Source: Atherix ibis
Taxonomy: Eukaryota; Arthropoda; Insecta; Diptera; Athericidae
Assembly: GCA_958298945.1 (NCBI GenBank)
Contig: OY282608.1
Span: 16,779,933-16,843,932, forward strand
Length of the DNA: 64,000 nt
Direction of reading: 5' to 3'
Shown here: in pieces, positions 1 through 9,000 of the stretch
How the letters are laid out: the number at the start of each line of letters is the position of its first letter
Numbering within the stretch: position 1 is the first letter of the stretch
Made by a program: the position numbers and the translations under genes
The notes under the pieces: model-generated
The model's database searches: none
The model's input: only the letters and a program-made list of their open reading frames with translations
What the model was told of the DNA's origin: nothing

Positions 1-1860
1 TTTGTTTGTTTGTTGTTTATTGGTTTGTTGGTTTGTTGGCTTGTTGGTTTGTTGGTTTGTTGGTTTGTTGGTTTGTTGGTTTGTTGGTTTATTGGTTTGT
101 TGGTTTGTTGGTTTGTTGGTTAGTTGGTTTGTTGGTTTGTTGGTTTGTTGGCTTTTTGGTTTGTTGGTTTGGTGGTTTGTTGGTTTATTTGTTTGTTGAT
201 TTGTTGGTTTGTTGGTTTGTTGGTTTGTTGGTTTGTTGGTTTGTTGGCTTGTTGATTTGTTGGCTTGTTGGTTTATTCGTTTGTTGGTTTGTTGGTTTGT
301 TGGTTTGTTGGTTTGTTGGTTTGTTGGTTTGTTGGCTTGTTGGTTTATTGGTTTGTTGGTTTGTTGGTTTGTTGGTTTGTTGGTTTCTTGTTTTGTTGGT
401 TTGTTGGTTTGTTCGTTTGTTCGTTTGTTCGTTTGTTCGTTTGTTCGTTTGTTCGTTTGTTCGTTTAATCGTTTGTTCGTTTGTTCGTTTGTTCGTTTGT
501 TCGTTTGTTCGTTTGTTCGTTTGTTCGTTTGTTCGTTTGTTCGTTTGTTCGTTTGTTCGTTTGTTCGTTTTTGGTTAGTTGGTTTGTTGGTTTGTTTGTT
601 TGTTGGCTTGTTGGTTTGCTGGTTTGTTGGCTTGTTGGTTTGTTGGTTTGTTGGTTTGTTAGTTTGTTGGTTTGTTGGTTTGTTGGCTTGTTGGTTTGTT
701 TGATTGTTGGTTTCTTGGTTTTTTGGCTTGTTGGTTTGTTGGTTTGTTGGTTTGTTGGTTTGTTGGTTTGTTGGTTTGTTGGCTTGTTGGTTTGTTGGTT
801 TGTTGGTTTGTTGGTTTGTTGGTTTGTTGGTTTGTTCGTTTGTTGGTTTGTTCGTTTGTTGGTTTGTTGGTTTGTTGGTTTGTTGGTTTGTTGGTTTGTT
901 GGTTTGTTGGTTTGTTGCTTTGTTGGTTTGTTGGCTTGTTGGCTTGTTGAATTTTTTGTTTGTTTGTTTGATGGTTTGTTGGTTTGTTGGTTTGTTGGTT
1001 TGTTCGTTTGTTGGTTTGTTGGTTTGTTCGTTTGTTCGTTTGTTCGTTTGTTCGCTTGTTAGTTTGTTGGTTTGTTGGTTTGTTCGTTTGTTGGTTTGTT
1101 GGTGTGTTCGTTTGTTCGCTTGTTAGTTTGTTGGTTTGTTGGTTTGTTCGTTTGTTGGTTTGTTGGTGTGTTGGTTTGTTTTTTTGTTGGTTTGTTGGTT
1201 TGTTGGTTTGTTGGCTTGTTGGTTTGTTGGTTTGTTGGTTTGTTGGTTTGTTCGTTTGTTGGCTTGTTCGTTTGTTGGCTTGTAGGTTTGTCGGCTAGTT
1301 GATTTGTTGGTTTGTTGGTTTGTTGGTTTGTTGGTTTGTTGGTTTGTTTGTTTGTTGGCTTGTTGGTTTGTTAGCTTGTTGGCTTGTTGGTTTGTTGGTT
1401 TGTTCGTTTGTTGGTTTGTTGGTTTGTTGGTTTGTTGGTTTGTTGGTTTGTTGGCTTGTTGGCTTGTTGGTTTGTTGGTTTGTTGTTTTGTTGGTTTGTT
1501 GGCTTGTTGGCTTGTTGGTTTGTTGGTTTGTTCGTTTGTTGGTTTGTTGGTTTTTTGGTTTGTTGGCTTGTTGGTTTGCTGGTTTGTTGGTTTGTTGGTT
1601 TTTTCGTTTGTTGGTTTTTTGGTTTGTTGGTTTGTTGGCATGTTGGTATGTTTGCTTGTTGGTTTGCTGGCTTGTTGGCTTGTTGGTTTGTTGGTTTGTT
1701 GGTTTGTTCGTTTGTTGGTATGTTCGTTGGTTGGTTTGTTTGTTTGTTGGCTTGTTGGTTTGTTGGTTTGTTGGTGTGTTGGTTTGTTGGTTTGTTGGTT
1801 TGTTGGTTTGTTGGTTTGTTGGTTTGTTGGTATGTTGGTTTGTTGGTTTGTTGGTTTATT
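1..1860 (+). repeat. Higher-order block A, copy 1 (cut by the left edge)
   Basis: The order of landmark units is a GCTTTTTGG unit followed by TTTGGTGG and TTTATTTG near 150-195, a TTTCTTGTTTTG pair at 385-395, a TTCG array at 412-567, a TTTGATTG unit near 700, a TTGAATTTTTTG unit near 950, the GTAGG...CTAG landmark at 1282-1298, and GGCATG at 1637. The same order recurs at 5207-7050. Position 40 matches 5246, 248 matches 5454 and 414 matches 5620 (all +5206). After the TTCG array the offset drops to 5198, and after about 1320 to 5190, so the copies differ by two single-octamer losses plus point changes. Similarity ends near 1860. Confidence 0.85.
412..567 (+). repeat. TTTGTTCG (CpG) sub-array, 20 units
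   Basis: C occurs every 8 bases from 414 to 566, so a CpG recurs every octamer. Unit 8 is TTTAATCG. The array lies between TTTCTTGTTTTG and a TTTTTGG 7-mer plus TTAGTTGG, the flanks shared by its counterparts in block A. Confidence 0.97.
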
Positions 1861-1976
1861 GGTTTGTTGGCTTGTTGGTTTGTTGGTTTGTTGGTTTGTT
1901 GGTTTGTTGGTTTGTTGGTTTGTTCGTTTGTTGGTTTGTTCGTTTGTTGGTTTGTTGGTTTGTTGGTTTGTTGGTT
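1861..1976 (+). repeat. Near-consensus linker between block A copies 1 and 2
   Basis: Mostly plain TTTGTTGG units with one CTTGTTGG and two TTTGTTCG units near 1923-1942. No landmark is seen. This is the junction where the sequence leaves the block A order and restarts it near the TTAGTTGG unit at about 1977. Confidence 0.7.
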
Positions 1977-2886
1977 AGTTGGTTTGTTGGTTTGTTGGTT
2001 TGTTGGCTTTTTGGTTTGTTGGTTTGGTGGTTTGTTGGTTTATTTGTTTGTTGATTTGTTGGTTTGTTGGTTTGTTGGTTTGTTGGTTTGTTGGCTTGTT
2101 GATTTGTTGGCTTGTTGGTTTATTCGTTTGTTGGTTTGTTGGTTTGTTGGTTTGTTGGTTTGTTGGTTTGTTGGTTTGTTGGCTTGTTGGTTTATTGGTT
2201 TGTTGGTTTGTTGGTTTGTTGGTTTGTTGGTTTCTTGTTTTGTTGGTTTGTTGGTTTGTTCGTTTGTTCGTTTGTTCGTTTGTTCGTTTGTTCGTTTGTT
2301 CGTTTGTTCGTTTGTTCGTTTAATCGTTTGTTCGTTTGTTCGTTTGTTCGTTTGTTCGTTTGTTCGTTTGTTCGTTTGTTCGTTTGTTCGTTTGTTCGTT
2401 TGTTCGTTTTTGGTTAGTTGGTTTGTTGGTTTGTTTGTTTGTTGGTTTGTTGGTTTGCTGGTTAGTTGGCTTGTTGGTTTGTTGGTTTGTTGGTTTGTTA
2501 GTTTGTTGGTTTGTTGGTTTGTTGGCTTGTTGGTTTGTTTGATTGTTGGTTTCTTGGTTTTTTGGCTTGTTGGTTTGTTGGTTTGTTGGTTTGTTGGTTT
2601 GTTGGTTTGTTGGTTTGTTGGCTTGTTGGTTTGTTGGTTTGTTGGTTTGTTGGTTTGTTGGTTTGTTGGTTTGTTCGTTTGTTGGTTTGTTCGTTTGTTG
2701 GTTTGTTGGTTTGTTGGTTTGTTGGTTTGTTGGTTTGTTGGTTTGTTGGTTTGTTGCTTTGTTGGTTTGTTGGCTTGTTGGCTTGTTGAATTTTTTGTTT
2801 GTTTGTTTGATGGTTTGTTGGTTTGTTGGTTTGTTGGTTTGTTCGTTTGTTGGTTTGTTGGTTTGTTCGTTTGTTCGTTTGTTCGT
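1977..2886 (+). repeat. Higher-order block A, copy 2, truncated
   Basis: Repeats 122-1047: the GCTTTTTGG landmark at 151 recurs at 2006 (+1855), the first TTCG at 414 recurs at 2261 (+1847), and the TTGAATTTTTTG landmark at 950 recurs at 2789 (+1839). The offset falls by 8 twice, so whole octamers were lost. It breaks off near 2886, where copy 1 continues with a CTTGTTAG unit but this copy goes into TTTGTAGG and TTGATTTTTTGG units. Confidence 0.85.
2259..2406 (+). repeat. TTTGTTCG (CpG) sub-array, 19 units
   Basis: Counterpart of 412-567. The TTTAATCG marker is unit 9 here (8 units before, 10 after), against 7 before and 12 after in copy 1, so unit number changed on both sides of the marker. 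Confidence 0.97.
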
Positions 2887-2969
2887 TTGTTGGTTTGTAG
2901 GCTTGTTAGTTTGTTGATTTTTTGGTTTGTTGGTTTGTTGGTTTCTTGTTTTGTTGGTTTGTTGGTTTG

Positions 2970-3093
2970 TTCGTTTGTTCGTTTGGTCGTTTGTTCGTTT
3001 GTTCGTTTGTTCGTTTGTTCGTTTGTTCGTTTGTTCGTTTGTTCGTTTGTTCGTTTGTTCGTTTGTTCGTTTGTTCGTTTGTTCGTTTGTTCG
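2970..3093 (+). repeat. TTTGTTCG (CpG) sub-array, 16 units
   Basis: C at 2972 to 3092 at 8-base spacing; the third unit is TTTGGTCG. It follows TTTCTTGTTTTG at 2942 and ends in plain TTTGTTGG units. Confidence 0.97.
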
Positions 3094-3169
3094 TTTGTTG
3101 GTTTGTTGGTTTGTTGGTTTGTTGGTTTGTTGGTTTGTTGGTTTGTTGTTTTGTTGGTTTGTTGGTTTG

Positions 3170-3245
3170 TTCGTTTGTTCGTTTGTTCGTTTGTTCGTTT
3201 GTTCGTTTGTTCGTTTGTTCGTTTGTTCGTTTGTTCGTTTGTTCG
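3170..3245 (+). repeat. TTTGTTCG (CpG) sub-array, 10 units
   Basis: C at 3172 to 3244 at 8-base spacing. It is separated from the preceding array by about ten TTGG units including TTGTTTTG, and followed by TTGTTTAGTTGG. Confidence 0.97.
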
Positions 3246-4218
3246 TTTGTTGTTTAGTTGGTTTGTTGGTTTGTTTGTTTGTTGGTTTGTTGCTTTGTTG
3301 GTTTGTTGGCTTGTTGGCTTGTTGGTTTTTTTGTTTGTTTGTTTGATGGTTTGTTGGTTTGTTGGTTTGTTGTTTTGTTGGGTTGTTGGTTTGTTGGTTT
3401 GTTGGCTTGTTGGTTTGTTGGTTTGTTGGTTTGTCGGTTTGTTGGTTTGTTGGTTTGTTGGTTTGTTGGTTTGTTGGTTTGTTCGTTTGTTGGTTTGTTG
3501 GTTTGTTGGTTTGTTGGTTTGTTGGTTTGTTGGTTTGTTGGTTTGTTGGTTTGTTGGCGTGTTGGTTTGTTGGCGTGTTGGCTTGTTGGTTTTTTGGTTT
3601 GTTCGTTTATTGGTTTGTTGGTTTGTTGGTTTGTTGGTTTGTTGGTTTGTTGGTTTGTTGATTTGTTGGTTTGTTGGTTTGGTGGTTTGTTGGTTTTTTT
3701 GGTTTGTTGGTTTTGTTCGTTTGTTGGTTTGTTAGTTACTTGGTTTGTTGGTTTGTTGGTTTGTTGGTTTGTTTGTTTGTTGTTTGTTGGTTTGTTGGTT
3801 TGTTGGCTTGTTAGTTTGTTGGTTTGTTGGTTTGTTGGTTTGTTGGTTTGTTGGTTTATTGGTTTGTTGGTTTGTTGGTTAGTTGGTTTGTTGGTTTGTT
3901 GGTTTCTTGGTTTTTTGGTTTGTTGGTTTGTTGGTTTGTTGGTTTATTTGTTTGTTGATTTGTTGGTTTGTTGGTTTGTTGGTTTGTTGGTTTGTTGGTT
4001 TGTTGGTTTGTTGGTTTGTTGGTTTGTTGGTTTGTTGGTTTGTTGGTTTGTTGGCTTGTTGATTTGTTGGCTTGTTGTTTTATTGGTTTGTTGGTTTGTT
4101 GGTTTGTTGGTTTGTTGGTTTGTTGGTTTGTTGGTTTGTTGGCTTGTTGTTTTGTTGGTTTGTTGGTTTGTTGGTTTGTTGGTTTGTTGGTTTGTTGTTT
4201 TGTTGGTTTGTTGGTTTG

Positions 4219-4254
4219 TTCGTTTGATTGTTTGTTCGTTTGTTCGTTTGTTCG
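4219..4254 (+). repeat. Short TTCG cluster, 4 TTCG among 5 units
   Basis: Units with C at 4221, 4237, 4245 and 4253; the second unit is TTTGATTG. Followed by TTTGTTGG TTAGTTGG, the usual right flank of TTCG arrays. Confidence 0.9.
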
Positions 4255-5206
4255 TTTGTTGGTTAGTTGGTTTGTTGGTTTGTTTGTTTGTTGGTTTGTT
4301 GGTTTGCTGGTTTGTTCGCTTGTTGGTTTGTTTGCTTGTTGGTTTGTTGGTTTGTTGGTTTGTTGGTTTGTTGGTTTGTTGGCTTGTTGGTTTGTTTGAT
4401 TGTTGGTTTGTTGGTTTTTTGGCTTGTTGGTTTGTTTGTTTGTTGGTTTGTTGATTTGTTGGTTTGTTGGCTTGTTGGTTTGTTGGTTTGTTGGTTTGTT
4501 GGTTTTTTGGTTTGTTGGTTTGTTGGTTTGTTGGTTTGTTCGTTTGTTGGTTTGTTGGTTTGTTGGTTTGTTGGTTTGTTGGTTTGTTGGTTTGTTGGTT
4601 TGTTGGTTTGTTGCTTTGTTGGTTTGTTGGCTTGTTGGCTTGTCGGTTTTTTTGTTTGTTTGTTTGATAGTTTGTTGGTTTATTGGTTTGTTGGTTTGTT
4701 CGTTTGTTGGTTTGTTGGTTTGTTCGTTTGTTCGTTTGTTCGTTTGTTCGTTTGTTCGTTTGTTAGTTTGTTGGTTTGTTGGTTTGTTCGTTTGTTGGTT
4801 TGTTGGTTTGTTGGTTTGTTTTTTTGTTGGTTTGTTGGTTTGTTGGTTTGTTGTCTTGTTGGTTTGTTGGTTTGTTGGTTTGATCGTTTGTTGGCTTGTT
4901 CGTTTGTTGGCTTGTAGGTTTGTCGGCTAGTTGGTTTGTTGGTTTGTTGGTTTGTTGGTTTGTTGGTTTGTTGGCTTGTTGGTTTGTTAGCTTGTTGGCT
5001 TGTTGGTTTGTTGGTTTGTTCGTTTGTTGGTTTGTTCGTTTATTGGTTTGTTAATTTGTTGGTTTGTTGGTTTGTTGGTTTGTTGGTTTGTTGATTTGTT
5101 GGTTTGTTGGTTTGTTGGTTTGTTGGTTTTTTGGTTTGTTTGTTTGTTCGTTTGTTGGTTTGTTAGTTACTTGGTTTGCTGGTTTGTTGGTTTGTTGGTT
5201 TGGTGG

Positions 5207-7050
5207 TTTGTTTGTTTGTTGTTTGTTGGTTTGTTGGTTTGTTGGCTTGTTGGTTTGTTGGTTTGTTGGTTTGTTGGTTTGTTGGTTTGTTGGTTTATTG
5301 GTTTGTTGGTTTGTTGGTTTGTTGGTTAGTTGGTTTGTTGGTTTGTTGGTTTGTTGGCTTTTTGGTTTGTTGGTTTGGTGGTTTGTTGGTTTATTTGTTT
5401 GTTGATTTGTTGGTTTGTTGGTTTGTTGGTTTGTTGGTTTGTTGGTTTGTTGGCTTGTTGATTTGTTGGCTTGTTGGTTTATTCGTTTGTTGGTTTGTTG
5501 GTTTGTTGGTTTGTTGGTTTGTTGGTTTGTTGGTTTGTTGGCTTGTTGGTTTATTGGTTTGTTGGTTTGTTGGTTTGTTGGTTTGTTGGTTTCTTGTTTT
5601 GTTGGTTTGTTGGTTTGTTCGTTTGTTCGTTTGTTCGTTTGTTCGTTTGTTCGTTTGTTCGTTTGTTCGTTTAATCGTTTGTTCGTTTGTTCGTTTGTTC
5701 GTTTGTTCGTTTGTTCGTTTGTTCGTTTGTTCGTTTGTTCGTTTGTTCGTTTGTTCGTTTGTTCGTTTTTGGTTAGTTGGTTTGTTGGTTTGTTTGTTTG
5801 TTGGCTTGTTGGTTTGCTGGTTTGTTGGCTTGTTGGTTTGTTGGTTTGTTGGTTTGTTAGTTTGTTGGTTTGTTGGTTTGTTGGCTTGTTGGTTTGTTTG
5901 ATTGTTGGTTTCTTGGTTTTTTGGCTTGTTGGTTTGTTGGTTTGTTGGTTTGTTGGTTTGTTGGTTTGTTGGTTTGTTGGCTTGTTGGTTTGTTGGTTTG
6001 TTGGTTTGTTGGTTTGTTGGTTTGTTGGTTTGTTCGTTTGTTGGTTTGTTCGTTTGTTGGTTTGTTGGTTTGTTGGTTTGTTGGTTTGTTGGTTTGTTGG
6101 TTTGTTGGTTTGTTGCTTTGTTGGTTTGTTGGCTTGTTGGCTTGTTGAATTTTTTGTTTGTTTGTTTGATGGTTTGTTGGTTTGTTGGTTTGTTGGTTTG
6201 TTCGTTTGTTGGTTTGTTGGTTTGTTCGTTTGTTCGTTTGTTCGTTTGTTCGCTTGTTAGTTTGTTGGTTTGTTGGTTTGTTCGTTTGTTGGTTTGTTGG
6301 TGTGTTCGTTTGTTCGCTTGTTAGTTTGTTGGTTTGTTGGTTTGTTCGTTTGTTGGTTTGTTGGTGTGTTGGTTTGTTTTTTTGTTGGTTTGTTGGTTTG
6401 TTGGTTTGTTGGCTTGTTGGTTTGTTGGTTTGTTGGTTTGTTGGTTTGTTCGTTTGTTGGCTTGTTCGTTTGTTGGCTTGTAGGTTTGTCGGCTAGTTGA
6501 TTTGTTGGTTTGTTGGTTTGTTGGTTTGTTGGTTTGTTTGTTTGTTGGCTTGTTGGTTTGTTAGCTTGTTGGCTTGTTGGTTTGTTGGTTTGTTCGTTTG
6601 TTGGTTTGTTGGTTTGTTGGTTTGTTGGTTTGTTGGTTTGTTGGCTTGTTGGCTTGTTGGTTTGTTGGTTTGTTGTTTTGTTGGTTTGTTGGCTTGTTGG
6701 CTTGTTGGTTTGTTGGTTTGTTCGTTTGTTGGTTTGTTGGTTTTTTGGTTTGTTGGCTTGTTGGTTTGCTGGTTTGTTGGTTTGTTGGTTTTTTCGTTTG
6801 TTGGTTTTTTGGTTTGTTGGTTTGTTGGCATGTTGGTATGTTTGCTTGTTGGTTTGCTGGCTTGTTGGCTTGTTGGTTTGTTGGTTTGTTGGTTTGTTCG
6901 TTTGTTGGTATGTTCGTTGGTTGGTTTGTTTGTTTGTTGGCTTGTTGGTTTGTTGGTTTGTTGGTGTGTTGGTTTGTTGGTTTGTTGGTTTGTTGGTTTG
7001 TTGGTTTGTTGGTTTGTTGGTATGTTGGTTTGTTGGTTTGTTGGTTTATT
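5207..7050 (+). repeat. Higher-order block A, copy 3
   Basis: Nearly full-length copy of 1-1860, aligned at +5206, then +5198, then +5190. The landmark set is the same: GCTTTTTGG at 5357, TTCG array at 5618-5765 with the same internal TTTAATCG unit, TTGAATTTTTTG at 6148, GTAGG...CTAG at 6480-6496 and GGCATG at 6827. After 7050 it runs into a TTTGGTGG/TTTTCTTGG module instead of the TTTGTTGG CTTGTTGG order seen after 1860. Confidence 0.85.
5618..5765 (+). repeat. TTTGTTCG (CpG) sub-array, 19 units
   Basis: Block A copy 3 counterpart: C from 5620 to 5764, TTTAATCG as unit 8 (7 before, 11 after), then the same TTTTTGG 7-mer and TTAGTTGG. Confidence 0.97.
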
Positions 7051-7224
7051 GGCTTGTTGGTTTGGTGGTTTGTTGTTTTCTTGGTTTGTTGGTTTGTTGG
7101 TTTGTTCGTTTGTTGGTTTGTTGGTTTGTTGGTTTGTTGGTTTGTTTGTTTGTTGGGTTGTTGGTTTGTTGGTTTCTTGGTTTGTTGGTTTGTTGGTTTC
7201 TTGTTTTGTTGGTTTGTTGGTTTG

Positions 7225-7332
7225 TTCGTTTGTTCGTTTGTTCGTTTGTTCGTTTGTTCGTTTGTTCGTTTGTTCGTTTGTTCGTTTGTTCGTTTGTTCG
7301 TTTGTTCGTTTGTTCGTTTGTTCGTTTGTTCG
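7225..7332 (+). repeat. TTTGTTCG (CpG) sub-array, 14 units
   Basis: C at 7227 to 7331 at 8-base spacing, preceded by TTTCTTGTTTTG. It corresponds to 2970-3093 but lacks the TTTGGTCG unit, which is in the next array (7385-7444). Confidence 0.96.
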
Positions 7333-7384
7333 TTTGTTGGTTTGTTGGTTTGTTGGTTTGTTGTTTTGTTGGTTTGTTGGTTTG

Positions 7385-7444
7385 TTCGTTTGTTCGTTTG
7401 GTCGTTTGTTCGTTTGTTCGTTTGTTCGTTTGTTCGTTTGTTCG
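7385..7444 (+). repeat. TTTGTTCG (CpG) sub-array, 8 units
   Basis: C at 7387 to 7443; the third unit is TTTGGTCG. Right flank TTTGTTGG TTAGTTGG. Confidence 0.96.
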
Positions 7445-8904
7445 TTTGTTGGTTAGTTGGTTTGTTGGTTTGTTTGTTTGTTGGTTTGTTGCTTTGTTGG
7501 TTTTTTTGTTTGTTTGTTTGATGGTTTGTTGGTTTGTTGGTTTGTTGTTCTGTTGGGTTGTTGGTTTGTTGGTTTGTTGGCTTATCGGTTTGTTGGTTTG
7601 TTGGTTTGTTGGTTTGTTGGTTTGTTGGTTTGTTGGTTTGTTGGTTTGTTCGTTTATTGGTTTGTTGGTTTGTTGGTTTGTTGGTTTGTTGGTTTGTTGG
7701 TTTGTTGGTTTCTTGGCGTGTTGGTTTGTTGGCGTGTTGGCTTGTTGGTTTTTTGGTTTGTTCGTTTATTGGTTTGTTGGTTTGTTGGTTTGTTGGTTTG
7801 TTGGTTTGTTGGTTTGTTGGTTTGTTGGTTTGTTGATTTGTTGGTTTGTTGGTTTGTTGGTTTGTTGGTTTTTTTGGTTTGTTGGTTTGTTCGTTTGTTG
7901 GTTTGTTAGTTACTTGGTTTGTTGGTTTGTTGGTTTGTTGGTTTGTTTGTTTGTTGTTTGTTGGTTTGTTGGTTTGTTCGCTTGTTGGTTTGTTGGTTTG
8001 TTGGTTTATTGGTTTGTTGGTTTGTTGGTTTATTGGTTTGTTGGTTTGTTGGTTAGTTGGTTTGTTGGTTTGTTGGTTTCTTGGTTTTTTGGTTTGTTGG
8101 TTTGTTGGTTTGTTGGTTTATTTGTTTGTTGATTTGTTGGTTTGTTGGTTTGTTGGTTTGTTGGTTTGTTGGTTTGTTGGTTTGTTGGTTTGTTGGTTTG
8201 TTGGTTTGTTGGCTTGTTGATTTGTTGGCTTGTTGTTTTATTGGTTTGTTGGTTTGTTGGTTTGTTGGTTTGTTGGTTTGTTGGTTTGTTGGCTTGTTGG
8301 TTTGTTGGTTTGTTGGTTTGTTGGTTTGTTGGTTTGTTGGTTTGTTGGTTTGTTGGTTTGTTGGTTTGTTGGTTTGTTTGTTTGTTTGTTTGTTCGTTTG
8401 TTCGTTTGTTCGTTTGTTGGTTAGTTGGTTTGTTGGTTTGTTTGTTTGTTGGTTTGTTGGTTTGCTGGTTTGTTGGCTTGTTGGTTTGTTGGCTTGTTGG
8501 TTTGTTGGTTTGTTGGTTTGTTGGTTTGTTGGTTTGTTGGCTTGTTGGTATGTTTGATTGTTGGTTTGTTGGTTTTTTGGCTTGTTGGTTTGTTGGTTTG
8601 TTGGTTTGTTGGTTTGTTGGTTTGTTGGCTTGTTGGTTTGTTGGTTTGTTGGTTTGTTGGTTTGTTGGTTTGTTGGTTTGTTGGTTTGTTCGTTTGTTGG
8701 TTTGTTGGTTTGTTGGTTTGTTGGTTTGTTGGTTTGTTGGTTTGTTGGTTTGTTGGTTTGTTGGTTTGTTGGTTTGTTGGTTTGTTGGTTTGTTGCTTTG
8801 TTGGTTTGTTGGCTTGTTGGCTTGTCAGTTTTTTTGTTTGTTTGTTTGATAGTTTGTTGGTTTGTTGGTTTGTTGGTTTGTTCGTTTGTTAGTTTGTTGG
8901 TTTG

Positions 8905-8948
8905 TTCGTTTGTTTGTTTGTTCGTTTGTTCGTTTGTTCGTTTGTTCG
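8905..8948 (+). repeat. Short TTCG cluster, 5 TTCG of 6 units
   Basis: C at 8907, 8923, 8931, 8939 and 8947; position 8915 carries T instead (TTTGTTTG), consistent with a C-to-T change at the CpG. Related short clusters lie at 8393-8412 and 17246-17273. Confidence 0.9.
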
Positions 8949-9000
8949 TTTGTTAGTTTGTTGGTTTGTTGGTTTGTTCGTTTGTTGATTTGTTGGTTTG

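Larger units (their letters stand above)
2887..5206 (+). repeat. Higher-order block B, copy 1
   Basis: Begins with a TTTCTTGTTTTG pair and TTCG arrays (2970-3093, 3170-3245). It then has a TTTTTTTG run with a TGATGG unit near 3328-3350, two GGCGTG units near 3556-3575, a TTACTTGG landmark at 3736, a TTTCTTGGTTTTTTGG pair near 3903, a short TTCG cluster (4219-4254), GTAGG...CTAG at 4914-4930 and a second TTACTTGG at 5167. The same series returns at about 7.18-9.43 kb (for example 3736 to 7910, and 4914 to 9104) and at 15.4-17.8 kb. Confidence 0.8.
7051..9000 (+). repeat. Higher-order block B, copy 2
   Basis: Opens with a short module (TTTGGTGG, TTGTTTTC, GTTGGGTTG, about 7051-7180) that also occurs near 11.22-11.33, 13.91-14.02 and 14.98-15.08 kb. 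It then follows block B copy 1 in order: TTCG arrays at 7225-7332 and 7385-7444, TTTTTTTG/TGATGG near 7500-7522, GGCGTG twice near 7716-7735, TTACTTGG at 7910, and a short TTCG cluster near 8393-8412. It leads into the CTAG landmark at 9104. Confidence 0.8.

Noticed and set aside
412..567. TTCG arrays as CpG-island promoters
   Set aside because: They are pure 8-mer variants without any other promoter element or downstream gene; CpG density alone is not enough.
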